Shown: positions 1 to 7,041 of the stretch, in pieces
How the letters are laid out: each line of letters begins with the position of its first letter
Numbering within the stretch: position 1 is the first letter of the stretch
NCBI GenBank assembly: GCA_964477085.1
Contig: CAYZDF010000060.1
Span: forward strand, 1-16,193
Reading direction: 5' to 3'
DNA: 16,193 bases
From: Dichloromethanomonas sp964477085
GTDB taxonomy: Bacteria > Bacillota > Desulfitobacteriia > Desulfitobacteriales > Syntrophobotulaceae
Made by a program: the position numbers and the translations under genes
Notes under the pieces: generated by a model
What the model saw: only the letters and a program-made list of their open reading frames with translations
Told to the model about the DNA's origin: nothing
Database searches by the model: none

Positions 1-75
1 GAACATCTGAAATGGCTAAAGGTTCCTACAGAGTGATAGAATCTAGCATAAGCTTAAACGTTGTGTAGTTTTGAA

Positions 76-128
76 GGAACAGGAGGTTCCAAAGTTCAAA
101 TTCGCCAGTACGGCGATAGAATTTGAAC
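76..128 (+). other. Hairpins in the 23S-5S rRNA spacer
   Basis: Two inverted repeats lie in the transcribed spacer just before the 5S gene. GGAAC (76-80) pairs with GTTCC (86-90). GTTCAAATT (94-102) pairs perfectly with AATTTGAAC (120-128), with an inner CGCC/GGCG stem (103-106/112-115) closed by a five-base loop. They are probably rRNA processing structures. The rest of 1-155 has no coding signal, and I do not recognise the conserved 3' end of 23S rRNA, so that gene probably ends left of the window. Confidence 0.5.
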
Positions 129-155
129 ATCCTATTGAAAAACCTTCATACATCA

Positions 156-261
<106 letters not shown>

Positions 262-265
262 ACCA

Positions 266-294
266 AAAGAGCACATGAAAATGTGCTCTTTCAC
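266..294 (+). terminator. Rho-independent terminator of the rRNA operon
   Basis: A perfect 11-bp stem (266-276 with 281-291, core AAGAGCACAT/ATGTGCTCTT) with a GAAA tetraloop starts five bases after the 5S gene. The T-rich tail is short and interrupted, but the stem is very stable. It closes the rRNA operon. Confidence 0.8.
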
Positions 295-337
295 TTTATA
301 ATACGACATATTTTCCCTTCATGTATAATAATCGTAG

Positions 338-369
338 AATAATACTTGCAAAAAATAAGCATCTGGTAT
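338..369 (+). repeat. Left 32-bp direct repeat flanking the IS (displaced promoter copy)
   Basis: This 32-bp stretch is identical to 2343-2374 on the other side of the insertion sequence. It contains TTGCAA at 346-351, and TATAAT at 367-372 is completed by the first bases of the element, preceded by TG, giving an extended -10. The 15-bp spacer is short. It is best read as the left half of a long target-site duplication. Any transcript from here would run into the strong hairpin terminator at 400-448 inside the IS. Confidence 0.75.
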
Positions 370-375
370 AATCCT

Positions 376-391
376 GTCTTTGACAGTTGAA
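376..391 (+). repeat. IS left terminal inverted repeat
   Basis: GTCTTTGACAGTTGAA is the exact reverse complement of 2319-2334. It is the likely transposase binding end. Confidence 0.8.
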
Positions 392-399
392 AGAGGCAA

Positions 400-448
400 A
401 AAGCTTGGAAACCCTTTAGCATAGGGCGTTCCAAGCTTTCTTTTTTTT
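400..448 (+). terminator. Strong hairpin terminator inside the IS left end
   Basis: AAAGCTTGGAA (400-410) pairs perfectly with TTCCAAGCTTT (429-439), with an inner CCCT/AGGG helix. It is followed on the plus strand by an eight-T run (441-448). It should stop transcription entering the IS from the rRNA side. On the minus strand it lies just after the transposase stop and is followed by a shorter T stretch, so it may also end the transposase mRNA. Confidence 0.75.
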
Positions 449-469
449 GAAAATTTTTGCGTACTTTTT

Positions 470-2197
470 TTATTTTTTAGTCTCTTTATAAATTTTTTTC
501 ATCTGTTTGTTGTTGACAATCTGATAATCTGTTCTAAATCCGAATGCTTCATGGAGTGCATCTGTAAAATCAGTTCGGGTATAAGTTGGCATGTAGCCTT
601 CGCCCGGAACTGATAAAAAATTCATTTCTTTTATCTGAGTAATAATTTGACTTATCGTAAACTTTCCGTTCAGTTTCTTTTCCAGGTATCGATACAAAAC
701 CAGAGCAAGGAAGCAGGTGGTGAAATGAGCCTTGATCCGATCATCCCTGCGAAGGTATACGGGCCGGGCCTTGAATTCACTCTTCATGATTCTGAAGCAT
801 TCTTCAATCTCCCAGCGGCGGTGATTGATCTTTGTAATGGCAGCAGCGTCATCTTCGAGATTAGTACAGACGGCATAAAATCCATCGTACATGGCTTCGT
901 TGGCTATGGCTTCTTCATTCAGGCTGTAAATGGTCTTGTCAGCAATTTCGCCGTCACCGGTGACCTTGGTTGATGAAATGAAACGCTTATAATCGTTTTG
1001 CTTTTTCTTATCGATGTCCTTTGGCTTGTTGTCCAGAAGCTTAACAGCGCGCTCTAGCTGTCTGTTTCTAATCTGACGCTGGTAATCCCTATATTTCAAG
1101 GAATAGGTAACAATAAGTTTTTGTTCAAGTCCATCTTCTTTTATCCAGCGCTCTTTGTAAAAAGTATCGTTCTTGAATTTTTCATACAAGACATCATTTT
1201 TATCAAAAGTGCTTATATCGAAGGTTTCAGTGAAAGAAGGATGGGTCCATCCGGTAGGCTCCAGTGCCCACTCTTTGAGATGCTTTTTCAGCTTCTTGAC
1301 AGATTGAGTGGTGATGAAGGAGCGTTTATTGATATTATTAAATTTCCGGTTATCTGTCGAGGACAACCCAGCATCAGTGCAGACGATAAACTTAGACAGT
1401 TTGAAATCCTGGAGTATCTGTTTTTCTAAAGGTTTGAGGGTAATCTGTTCATTGGTGTTGCCGCTGTGGATGCTGAAAGCAAGAGGAATACCGTCCCCAT
1501 CCATGAACAGACCCATTTCAACGATAGGATTGGGTTTATGTTCCTTGCTGGCACCGTATTGTCTAAGGCCGTCCTCCTGTTCAATCTCAAAGAAGTAGTT
1601 GGTGCAGTCGTAATAGAGGATACGATCATTACGTTCGGAAACCGAGAGACTGTTCTTGTAAAGTTCGGATTGTATAAAATCAGATTCTTGTGCGATAAAT
1701 TCCAAGGCGCGATAAACATGCTGTAACTCAAAGTTGGGTTGTTCCAGCAAATGTTTAGATTCTTCAAAGGTATTAAGCTTGGAAGACGGAAAGATTACTC
1801 TGCCGTAGACCAAACGGGAGAGTATGGAGTCTAGGTCAAAGGTGAATTTATGTCTTGACGAGATATGCTTACAAATCTTATGTAACCCTAATTGATGGTA
1901 GAGCAGTTGTAGGAACAGGTAACCACCGTTAAAGAAGATTTGTTCATCCTTATCAATGAGCTTAGATTGGTAGCGAGTTATCTTGATTGGACGATTTTCT
2001 TCTTTTTCTTTGCGATTAAGTTCGGTAATGTATTCCTTTGCCCATCTATAAGGGTCTTGGCCATTAAGCTTTTTTCTCAATTCAGCTTCGGTACCAAGTT
2101 TTTCTACAATTCTTGAAGTTCGCTTGCCATTTTTATAAACATCGTTAATAACGTAAAAAGATAAGGAATTCTTTGATTCAGAAGTTTTGAGTCTCAT
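470..2197 (-). CDS. IS1634-family DDE transposase
   Basis: A 575-aa transposase of the IS1634 group within the IS4 superfamily. The N-terminus has the typical opening segment (SLSFYVINDVYKNGKR) before the RNase H-like catalytic core. The first acidic residue is D197 in ILYYDCTNYFFEI, followed by the family signature YGASKEHKPNP and MGLFMDGDGIPLAF (about 214-241). The second is D275 in IVCTDAGLSS, and the glutamate is E465 in RRWEIEECFRIMKSEF, with K472 seven residues on. The start was set at the ATG at 2197, not the in-frame ATG at 2323, because GGAGGG lies just upstream and the longer start would fall in the terminal inverted repeat. No frameshift or stop is seen, so the gene is probably functional. 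It is transcribed away from the trp operon. Confidence 0.93.
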   Translation of the reverse strand: MRLKTSESKNSLSFYVINDVYKNGKRTSRIVEKLGTEAELRKKLNGQDPYRWAKEYITELNRKEKEENRPIKITRYQSKLIDKDEQIFFNGGYLFLQLLYHQLGLHKICKHISSRHKFTFDLDSILSRLVYGRVIFPSSKLNTFEESKHLLEQPNFELQHVYRALEFIAQESDFIQSELYKNSLSVSERNDRILYYDCTNYFFEIEQEDGLRQYGASKEHKPNPIVEMGLFMDGDGIPLAFSIHSGNTNEQITLKPLEKQILQDFKLSKFIVCTDAGLSSTDNRKFNNINKRSFITTQSVKKLKKHLKEWALEPTGWTHPSFTETFDISTFDKNDVLYEKFKNDTFYKERWIKEDGLEQKLIVTYSLKYRDYQRQIRNRQLERAVKLLDNKPKDIDKKKQNDYKRFISSTKVTGDGEIADKTIYSLNEEAIANEAMYDGFYAVCTNLEDDAAAITKINHRRWEIEECFRIMKSEFKARPVYLRRDDRIKAHFTTCFLALVLYRYLEKKLNGKFTISQIITQIKEMNFLSVPGEGYMPTYTRTDFTDALHEAFGFRTDYQIVNNKQMKKIYKETKK

Positions 2198-2224
2198 ATG
2201 CCCTCCAAGTCCATTTATACTAGT

Positions 2225-2253
2225 ATTATAACATAGTACGAAATAGTACGAAA
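2225..2253 (-). promoter_or_regulatory. Probable transposase promoter
   Basis: Read on the minus strand, a perfect TATAAT (2225-2230) preceded by TGT makes an extended -10. A weak TTTCGT lies about 17 bp upstream (2248-2253). It is 28 bases before the transposase start codon. A short tandem repeat (CGTACTATTT/CGTACTATG) covers the spacer. Confidence 0.45.
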
Positions 2254-2318
2254 GAGTTAAATGCAAAATTTGACAAAAAAATAAGCCTATATCAAGGCTT
2301 TCTGCGTTTTTCTCTTTA

Positions 2319-2334
2319 TTCAACTGTCAAAGAC
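2319..2334 (-). repeat. IS right terminal inverted repeat
   Basis: TTCAACTGTCAAAGAC mirrors 376-391 exactly and marks the right end of the element. Confidence 0.8.
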
Positions 2335-2342
2335 CCGAGTAA

Positions 2343-2374
2343 AATAATACTTGCAAAAAATAAGCATCTGGTAT
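2343..2374 (+). repeat. Right 32-bp direct repeat flanking the IS
   Basis: Identical over 32 bp to 338-369. This copy remains joined to the trp leader and supplies its -35 region, so the trp operon kept its promoter after the insertion. Confidence 0.75.
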
Positions 2375-2380
2375 TATAAT
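2351..2380 (+). promoter_or_regulatory. Predicted trp operon promoter
   Basis: TTGCAA (2351-2356) and a perfect TATAAT (2375-2380) are separated by 18 bp. An overlapping extended -10 reading, TGG-TATTAT (2369-2377), is also possible. It lies right before the T-box leader and is the only good promoter between the IS and trpEG. The -35 half is inside the IS-flanking direct repeat. Confidence 0.65.
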
Positions 2381-2409
2381 AATAGAAATAATATTATAGT
2401 GCAGCTAAA

Positions 2410-2665
2410 ACGAAGATTGAGAATAGTAATCATAAATGGAACATTTCAGAGAGTCGCAGGTTGGTGTGATTGTGGCAGGAAAGTTTATGATGAATGGCCT
2501 CATGAGTACGGCCCGAAATAATAGTAGGCGTCGTCGGGAATCCTACCCGTTATCATCAGGACGTGTATGATAGTACATGGTAGAGCGGGTATAGTAATAT
2601 ACCAATTTGGGTGGTACCGCAGGAGATATAACCTCTTGTCCCTTTTTAGGGATAAGGGTTTTTTT
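2410..2665 (+). promoter_or_regulatory. T-box riboswitch of the trp operon (tRNA-Trp sensing)
   Basis: This untranslated leader has the ordered T-box landmarks. Stem I carries AGAGAG at 2448-2453, the distal loop segment GGTTGGTGTGA, and the specifier-loop pattern GAA-TGG-CCTC. The candidate specifier is UGG (Trp) at 2495-2497. Stem III is formed by ACCCG...CGGGT (about 2547-2591). The T-box sequence GGGTGGTACCGC lies at 2609-2620 and a terminator at 2633-2665. Uncharged tRNA-Trp would pair its anticodon with UGG and its acceptor end with UGGU (2612-2615), favouring the antiterminator and transcription of trpEG onwards. The stem I boundary is approximate. The specifier is assigned from the surrounding conserved bases and the downstream genes. 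Confidence 0.9.
2633..2665 (+). terminator. T-box-controlled transcription terminator
   Basis: CTCTTGTCCCT (2633-2643) pairs with AGGGATAAGGG (2648-2658), including two G-U pairs, followed by seven Ts (2659-2665). It overlaps the sequence needed for the antiterminator, so the two folds are mutually exclusive. This is the off state when tRNA-Trp is charged. Confidence 0.85.
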
Positions 2666-2725
2666 AATTTCCTGGATATAAATCGGAAGCAGCTAGGGGT
2701 GAGTTTAATGTCAGGAGGAACGATG

Positions 2726-4858
2726 ATGAGCAATGAACAAAAATGCTTTTACTGCCGAGATGGTCTTAACATTTGTTGTACAAAAATACAAATAAATCCG
2801 TCTTTTAAAGCTCAGTTAATTAAGAATTTAGACTCTTCCTTAGGGGTGTATTTCTGTAGCAGTTTTGAATATCCGGGAAGATATACACGATGGGATATTG
2901 GGTTTGCTAATCCCCCAGTTGAGATTCGAACATTTGGGAGAAGAGTAGAAATAACGGCCCTGCATAAAAAAGGAAAGGTATTATTGGAGTTTATCTATGA
3001 TTCTTTAAGCAAAGCCGATTATTTTAAATACCTTCGAAGACAAGCGAATAAAATAAGTGGTGAAATTCAAGAAAGTACAGAAGTTTTTGCTGAGGAGGAA
3101 AGAAGCCGTCAAAAATCAGTTTTTTCAATGGTAAGGAGCATCATACAAGCTTTTTTCTCAGATGAAGACCATTTCCTTGGATTATATGGAAGTTATGGCT
3201 ATGACCTGATTTTCCAGTTCGAAAGTACAGATATAAAAAGACCCAGAGATGATACCCAAGCAGATATGGTTTTGTTTATCCCTGATGAAATATTTGTTAT
3301 TGATCATCAAAAAGACGAGACCTTTATAGTGAGTTATGAATTTGAGTACCATGGATATTCAACTAATAATTTGAGCAAAGTTAACCTTAAACATGCGGAG
3401 CAGATCAGTGAAAAAAGCCAGAATATTACTTCCTATGTTAAAGGCGACTATGCTCAAAAAGTTAAAAAAGCAAAGGAATACTTTAAAAGAGGGGATTTCT
3501 TTGAAGTCGTTCCATCCCACACATTTTATAAAGAGTGTAATGCCAGACCCTCGGCTATTTTTAATAATCTCAAAAAAATAAACCCGAGTCCCTACGGATT
3601 TTTTATCAATTTGGGAAATGAACATCTTATTGGGGCTTCCCCGGAAATGTTTGTGAGAGTTGAAGGCAAAAGAATTGAGACTTGTCCGATCTCAGGAACG
3701 ATAAAAAGGGGAAAAAATGCTATTGAAGATGCCCAAAGAATTCGTGAACTGTTGAATTCGAATAAGGATGAATCAGAACTAACCATGTGTACTGATGTTG
3801 ACAGAAATGATAAATCCCGTATATGTCTGCCCGGTTCTGTCAAGGTTCTTGGAAGGAGGCAGATTGAGATGTATTCTCATTTAATCCACACCGTCGATCA
3901 TGTCGAAGGCATCCTCTGCGAGGAATATGATGCACTTGATGCTTTTATGACCCATATGTGGGCAGTTACGGTTACTGGTGCTCCCAAAAAGGCAGCCGTT
4001 CAATGGATAGAAGAAAATGAAGACTCAAATCGGTTGTGGTACGGAGGCGCTGTGGGCGTTCTGGGATTTGACGGGAATATCAATACGGGTTTAACGCTTC
4101 GAACCATTCGCTTAAAAGATGGAATTGCCAGTGTAAGGGTTGGAGCGACTTTACTTTATGATTCCATACCGGAAGAGGAAGAAGAAGAGACTCTCGTCAA
4201 AGCAGCAGCACTATTAAAGGTGTTGGACGATGAACAAAAACCGCAAGTCCAGTCTATAAATCCAAGTCAATATGCCATATGCAGTACACCTGTAAAGGTA
4301 TTATTTGTGGATCATGAGGATTCCTTTGTTCATACCTTGGCTAGTTATTTTCGGAAAGCAGGCTGCCAGGTAAGAACGATGCGTCACCACTTAGCCAGAG
4401 AGGCTTTAAAAAAGCAAACTTATGATCTGGTTGTTCTCTCTCCCGGACCGGGGAGACCAAGTGACTTTAAGATTAAAGAGACAATTGATCTTTGTCTGGC
4501 TCAAAAGATACCGATTTTTGGTGTATGTTTAGGATTACAGGGTATTGTTGAATATTTTAACGGAGAATTGGGAGTTTTGGAATATCCCATGCACGGCAAA
4601 CAATCACTGATTAATGTTTCACCGGGCTCAGTTCTTTTTAAGGATTTGGACAATTTATATGTAGGACGCTATCATTCACTTTTTGCAGAAAAAGTGCCCA
4701 AGGCATTAGATGTTACTGCTTGGACCGAAGATGGGATCGTAATGGCTGTTGAAAGCAAAGATAAATCAATACTCGCTGTTCAGTTTCATCCTGAGTCTAT
4801 CATGACGATGGAAGATGATAAAGGTTTCAAGATGATAACCAATGTTTTGCGAAAATAG
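2726..4858 (+). CDS. trpEG: Anthranilate synthase, fused TrpE-TrpG
   Basis: A 710-aa fused enzyme making anthranilate from chorismate and glutamine, the first committed step of tryptophan synthesis. Residues about 25-500 are the chorismate-binding domain, with GASPEMFVRVEGKRIE (303-318), CPISGTIKRG, TDVDRNDKSR (356-365) and WYGGAVGVLGFDG (438-450). Residues about 522-710 are a class I glutamine amidotransferase, with nucleophile C601 in GVCLGLQ and H688 in VQFHPES. The N-terminal SSFEYPGRYTRWD (45-57) is typical of the fused TrpE(G) clade best known from alphaproteobacteria, so transfer is possible. PhzE has the same domain order, but the trp neighbours argue against it. The start at 2726 follows AGGAGG by seven bases; ATG 2723 is also possible. 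The N-terminus has an odd cysteine cluster (C7, C10, C17, C18). It is the first gene after the T-box. Confidence 0.95.
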   Translation: MSNEQKCFYCRDGLNICCTKIQINPSFKAQLIKNLDSSLGVYFCSSFEYPGRYTRWDIGFANPPVEIRTFGRRVEITALHKKGKVLLEFIYDSLSKADYFKYLRRQANKISGEIQESTEVFAEEERSRQKSVFSMVRSIIQAFFSDEDHFLGLYGSYGYDLIFQFESTDIKRPRDDTQADMVLFIPDEIFVIDHQKDETFIVSYEFEYHGYSTNNLSKVNLKHAEQISEKSQNITSYVKGDYAQKVKKAKEYFKRGDFFEVVPSHTFYKECNARPSAIFNNLKKINPSPYGFFINLGNEHLIGASPEMFVRVEGKRIETCPISGTIKRGKNAIEDAQRIRELLNSNKDESELTMCTDVDRNDKSRICLPGSVKVLGRRQIEMYSHLIHTVDHVEGILCEEYDALDAFMTHMWAVTVTGAPKKAAVQWIEENEDSNRLWYGGAVGVLGFDGNINTGLTLRTIRLKDGIASVRVGATLLYDSIPEEEEEETLVKAAALLKVLDDEQKPQVQSINPSQYAICSTPVKVLFVDHEDSFVHTLASYFRKAGCQVRTMRHHLAREALKKQTYDLVVLSPGPGRPSDFKIKETIDLCLAQKIPIFGVCLGLQGIVEYFNGELGVLEYPMHGKQSLINVSPGSVLFKDLDNLYVGRYHSLFAEKVPKALDVTAWTEDGIVMAVESKDKSILAVQFHPESIMTMEDDKGFKMITNVLRK

Positions 4859-4870
4859 GAGGTGCTTACC

Positions 4871-5803
4871 GTGCATAAACTTAAAGTTTTGGACTGCACA
4901 CTTCGGGATGGGGGACTAACTAACAATTTCAGATTTGATAATCAGTATATTAAAGATCACTTAAGAGCAATGTCATTGGCAGGCGTTGATTATGTAGAAT
5001 TAGGATATAAATCTGATAAGAGGATATTTGACCCTTTTGAGTATGGTCTGCTTAAATTCTGTGACGACGAAGATATCCTGCAATTGACGGCTATATTGGA
5101 TAATCTTCCTAAACTTTCCTTTATGGTTGATGTCGGAAGATTTGAGTGGGATAAAATCAGGGATGCAGGGAATTCTCCCTTTGCCATGAGCCGGCTGGCT
5201 TGTTATTTATATGAACTGGAGCAAGCCATCGAAGACCTGTATTGTCTTCATGAAAAAGGTTATGAAACGACGCTTAACATCATGGCCATCTCTACCGAAA
5301 ATATAACGGACGTTGTCCAAGGTCTAAAAGAAATTGGCAAGAGGACTCCTTTTACAACAGTTTATGTGGTGGATAGTTATGGTGCTTTGTACCCGGATCA
5401 ACTAAAAAGCCTCGTTATGCTCTTCAAGGAAGAACTAAGTCCCATGGAAGTGGGAATCCATGCTCATAATAATATGCAATTAGCTTTTTCCAATACCATT
5501 ATGGCTAGTAAAGCAGGTGCATCGTTCGTTGACGCCAGTGTCAACGGTATGGGACGCGGGGCGGGGAATTGTCCTCTGGAGTGCCTTCTGCCTTATATCA
5601 GCAAGGAGGATTATGATTTGAAGCCTATTCTTTCACTTCTTAATAATTACTATCATCTGCCGGACAGCATTCAACAATGGGGTTACAGTCCCAAACGGTT
5701 ATTAACGGGTATCTTTAACTTACACCCTGTTAAAAGCATCCAGGATGTAGGAGAAGACTTAGCCGGCATATATGAACATTTTTACAGTGAGGTGGAAGCA
5801 TGA
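4871..5803 (+). CDS. DRE-TIM metallolyase / HMGL-like aldolase family protein of unknown role
   Basis: A 310-aa TIM-barrel protein of the HMGL-like family (Pfam PF00682), nearest in style to 4-hydroxy-2-oxovalerate aldolase catalytic domains. The N-terminus has the signature LDCTLRDGG (7-15), giving R12 and the metal ligand D13. HAHNN (197-201) provides the H197/H199 metal ligands, and NGMGRGAGNCPLE (225-237) is the usual glycine-rich strand. These enzymes cleave or form a C-C bond next to a 2-oxo acid with a divalent metal. The GTG at 4871 was chosen because AGGAGG (4857-4862) lies eight bases upstream, overlapping the trpEG stop; an in-frame GTG at 4862 is inside that site. The 3' end overlaps trpB by four bases (ATGA), so it is translated as part of the trp operon. 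No step of standard tryptophan synthesis needs it. Substrate unknown. Confidence 0.88.
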   Translation: MHKLKVLDCTLRDGGLTNNFRFDNQYIKDHLRAMSLAGVDYVELGYKSDKRIFDPFEYGLLKFCDDEDILQLTAILDNLPKLSFMVDVGRFEWDKIRDAGNSPFAMSRLACYLYELEQAIEDLYCLHEKGYETTLNIMAISTENITDVVQGLKEIGKRTPFTTVYVVDSYGALYPDQLKSLVMLFKEELSPMEVGIHAHNNMQLAFSNTIMASKAGASFVDASVNGMGRGAGNCPLECLLPYISKEDYDLKPILSLLNNYYHLPDSIQQWGYSPKRLLTGIFNLHPVKSIQDVGEDLAGIYEHFYSEVEA

Positions 5804-7041
5804 ACGTAGGAAATAACGGCTACTTCGGTCAATATGGCGGTCGATTTGTACCCGAGATATTAATACCGGCCCTCGATGAATTGAACAGCGTGTTTAAAGA
5901 CATTGTCCATGATCCTGATTTTTACAAAGCGTACTATTCCTTACTCATGGACTTCTCCGGCAGGCCGACACCGCTGACTTATGCTGAAGGTCTTACGAAG
6001 TATTTTGGTAAGGGGAAAATTTATATTAAACGGGAAGACCTTAATCATTCCGGTGCTCACAAAATCAATAATGTTCTTGGTCAAGGCCTGGTAATGAAAA
6101 GGTTAGGCAAAACGAGAGTGATTGCCGAGACAGGAGCTGGACAGCATGGTGTCGCTACTGCTATTATGGCTGCTAAGATGGGATTTCAGGCTACCATTTA
6201 TATGGGAGCGGAAGATGCAGAACGTCAGTATGCTAATGTATTTTGGATGAAGCAGCTTGGGGCGGAGGTCATCCCGGTTCAATCCGGAACGGCTACTCTC
6301 AAAGACGCCATTAATGAGGCTTTAAGAGACTGGGCAAGTAATTTTGACAATACCCATTATGCCATGGGGACGGCTTGCGGTCCCAAACCGTTTCCGGAAA
6401 TGGTTACTTTCTTCCAATCCGTTATTAGTAAAGAGATTAAAAAACAGGTTCTTGAGATTTGCGGTAAGGGCCCCAGTCGTATCTATGCCTGTTTAGGTGG
6501 CGGCTCAAACGCCATGGGGGCTTTCGCTGAATTCTTGAATGATACTGAGGTTGAACTTGTCGCTGTGGAAGCCGGGGGCAAGGGAGAAGATAGCGGTAAA
6601 CACGCTTCACGAATTGCTTATCCAAAAGCAAAGACAGGGATATCACAAGGTTATAAGACATTATTCCTGCAGGATGAGGATGGACAAATGCTGGACACCT
6701 GGAGTATTGCAGCAGGACTGGATTATGTCGGGGTATCACCGATCTTAGCCCATTTATCTGAAATAGACAGGGTGAGGGTCTTGGCAGCTACAGATAATCA
6801 GGTGATTGATGCTTTTAAACTGGTGGTCAGTAAGGAGGGACTTATTCCGGCTCTGGAGTCGACCCATGCTTTTGCCGGACTATTTCAAGAAGTTGAGAAC
6901 ACCTCCGCTGAAAACATTCTGATTGTTAATATGTCCGGCAGAGGAGACAAAGATATTTTTAATGTCGGAGAAGCACTGAATGACTCGGGTTGGAAGATAT
7001 TCGTTACGGAAAGGGGTAAAAGATATGCCGATAAGAAATGA
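5800..7041 (+). CDS. trpB: Tryptophan synthase beta chain, divergent
   Basis: A 413-aa PLP enzyme joining indole to L-serine. Catalytic features are present: K88 in HKINN binds PLP, ETGAGQHG (110-117) binds the serine carboxylate, K168 in TATLKDA matches the inter-subunit lysine, and GGGSNAMG (233-240) binds the PLP phosphate. The C-terminal third is unusual: the common GLDYPGVGPEH reads GLDYVGVSPIL (306-316). By eye alignment to Salmonella TrpB, the acidic residue that pairs with Arg141 (Asp305) is replaced by R326, while the arginine is kept (R142). NVFRM reads NVFWM. Start ATG overlaps the stop of the upstream aldolase gene (ATGA). The length fits long-chain TrpB1 (about 400 aa), not the larger TrpB2. 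Confidence 0.93.
   Translation: MNVGNNGYFGQYGGRFVPEILIPALDELNSVFKDIVHDPDFYKAYYSLLMDFSGRPTPLTYAEGLTKYFGKGKIYIKREDLNHSGAHKINNVLGQGLVMKRLGKTRVIAETGAGQHGVATAIMAAKMGFQATIYMGAEDAERQYANVFWMKQLGAEVIPVQSGTATLKDAINEALRDWASNFDNTHYAMGTACGPKPFPEMVTFFQSVISKEIKKQVLEICGKGPSRIYACLGGGSNAMGAFAEFLNDTEVELVAVEAGGKGEDSGKHASRIAYPKAKTGISQGYKTLFLQDEDGQMLDTWSIAAGLDYVGVSPILAHLSEIDRVRVLAATDNQVIDAFKLVVSKEGLIPALESTHAFAGLFQEVENTSAENILIVNMSGRGDKDIFNVGEALNDSGWKIFVTERGKRYADKK

Larger units (their letters stand above)
370..2342. mobile_element. IS1634-family insertion sequence, apparently intact
   Basis: The element is about 1.97 kb with one transposase gene on the minus strand. Perfect 16-bp inverted repeats GTCTTTGACAGTTGAA (376-391) and TTCAACTGTCAAAGAC (2319-2334) lie just inside its ends, and a 32-bp perfect direct repeat (338-369 and 2343-2374) flanks it. 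IS1634-type elements are known for long, variable-length target duplications, which fits. The outer limits are set by where the direct repeats stop; the exact tips (six bases on the left, eight on the right beyond the perfect inverted repeat) are uncertain. It sits between the rRNA operon and the trp operon, with the transposase pointing towards the rRNA genes. The reading frame is open and the DDE residues are present, so it may still be active. Confidence 0.85.

Noticed and set aside
470..2197. Broken or pseudogene transposase
   Set aside because: The frame is complete at 575 aa, with all three acidic catalytic residues and both inverted repeats.
2567..2725. Longer N-terminus for TrpEG from an upstream ATG
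   Set aside because: It would translate through the T-box and terminator hairpin; the AGGAGG at 2713-2718 fixes the start at 2726 (or 2723).
2381..2725. Classical trp leader peptide attenuator
   Set aside because: No short frame rich in Trp codons with a ribosome site was found; T-box landmarks explain the region fully.
2500..2733. Minus-strand open frame in the trp leader
   Set aside because: It overlaps the T-box riboswitch and shows no protein family or ribosome site.
2726..4858. PhzE-like (phenazine) ADIC synthase
   Set aside because: Same domain order, but it is followed by a full trpBADCF set under a Trp-type T-box and no phz genes are present.
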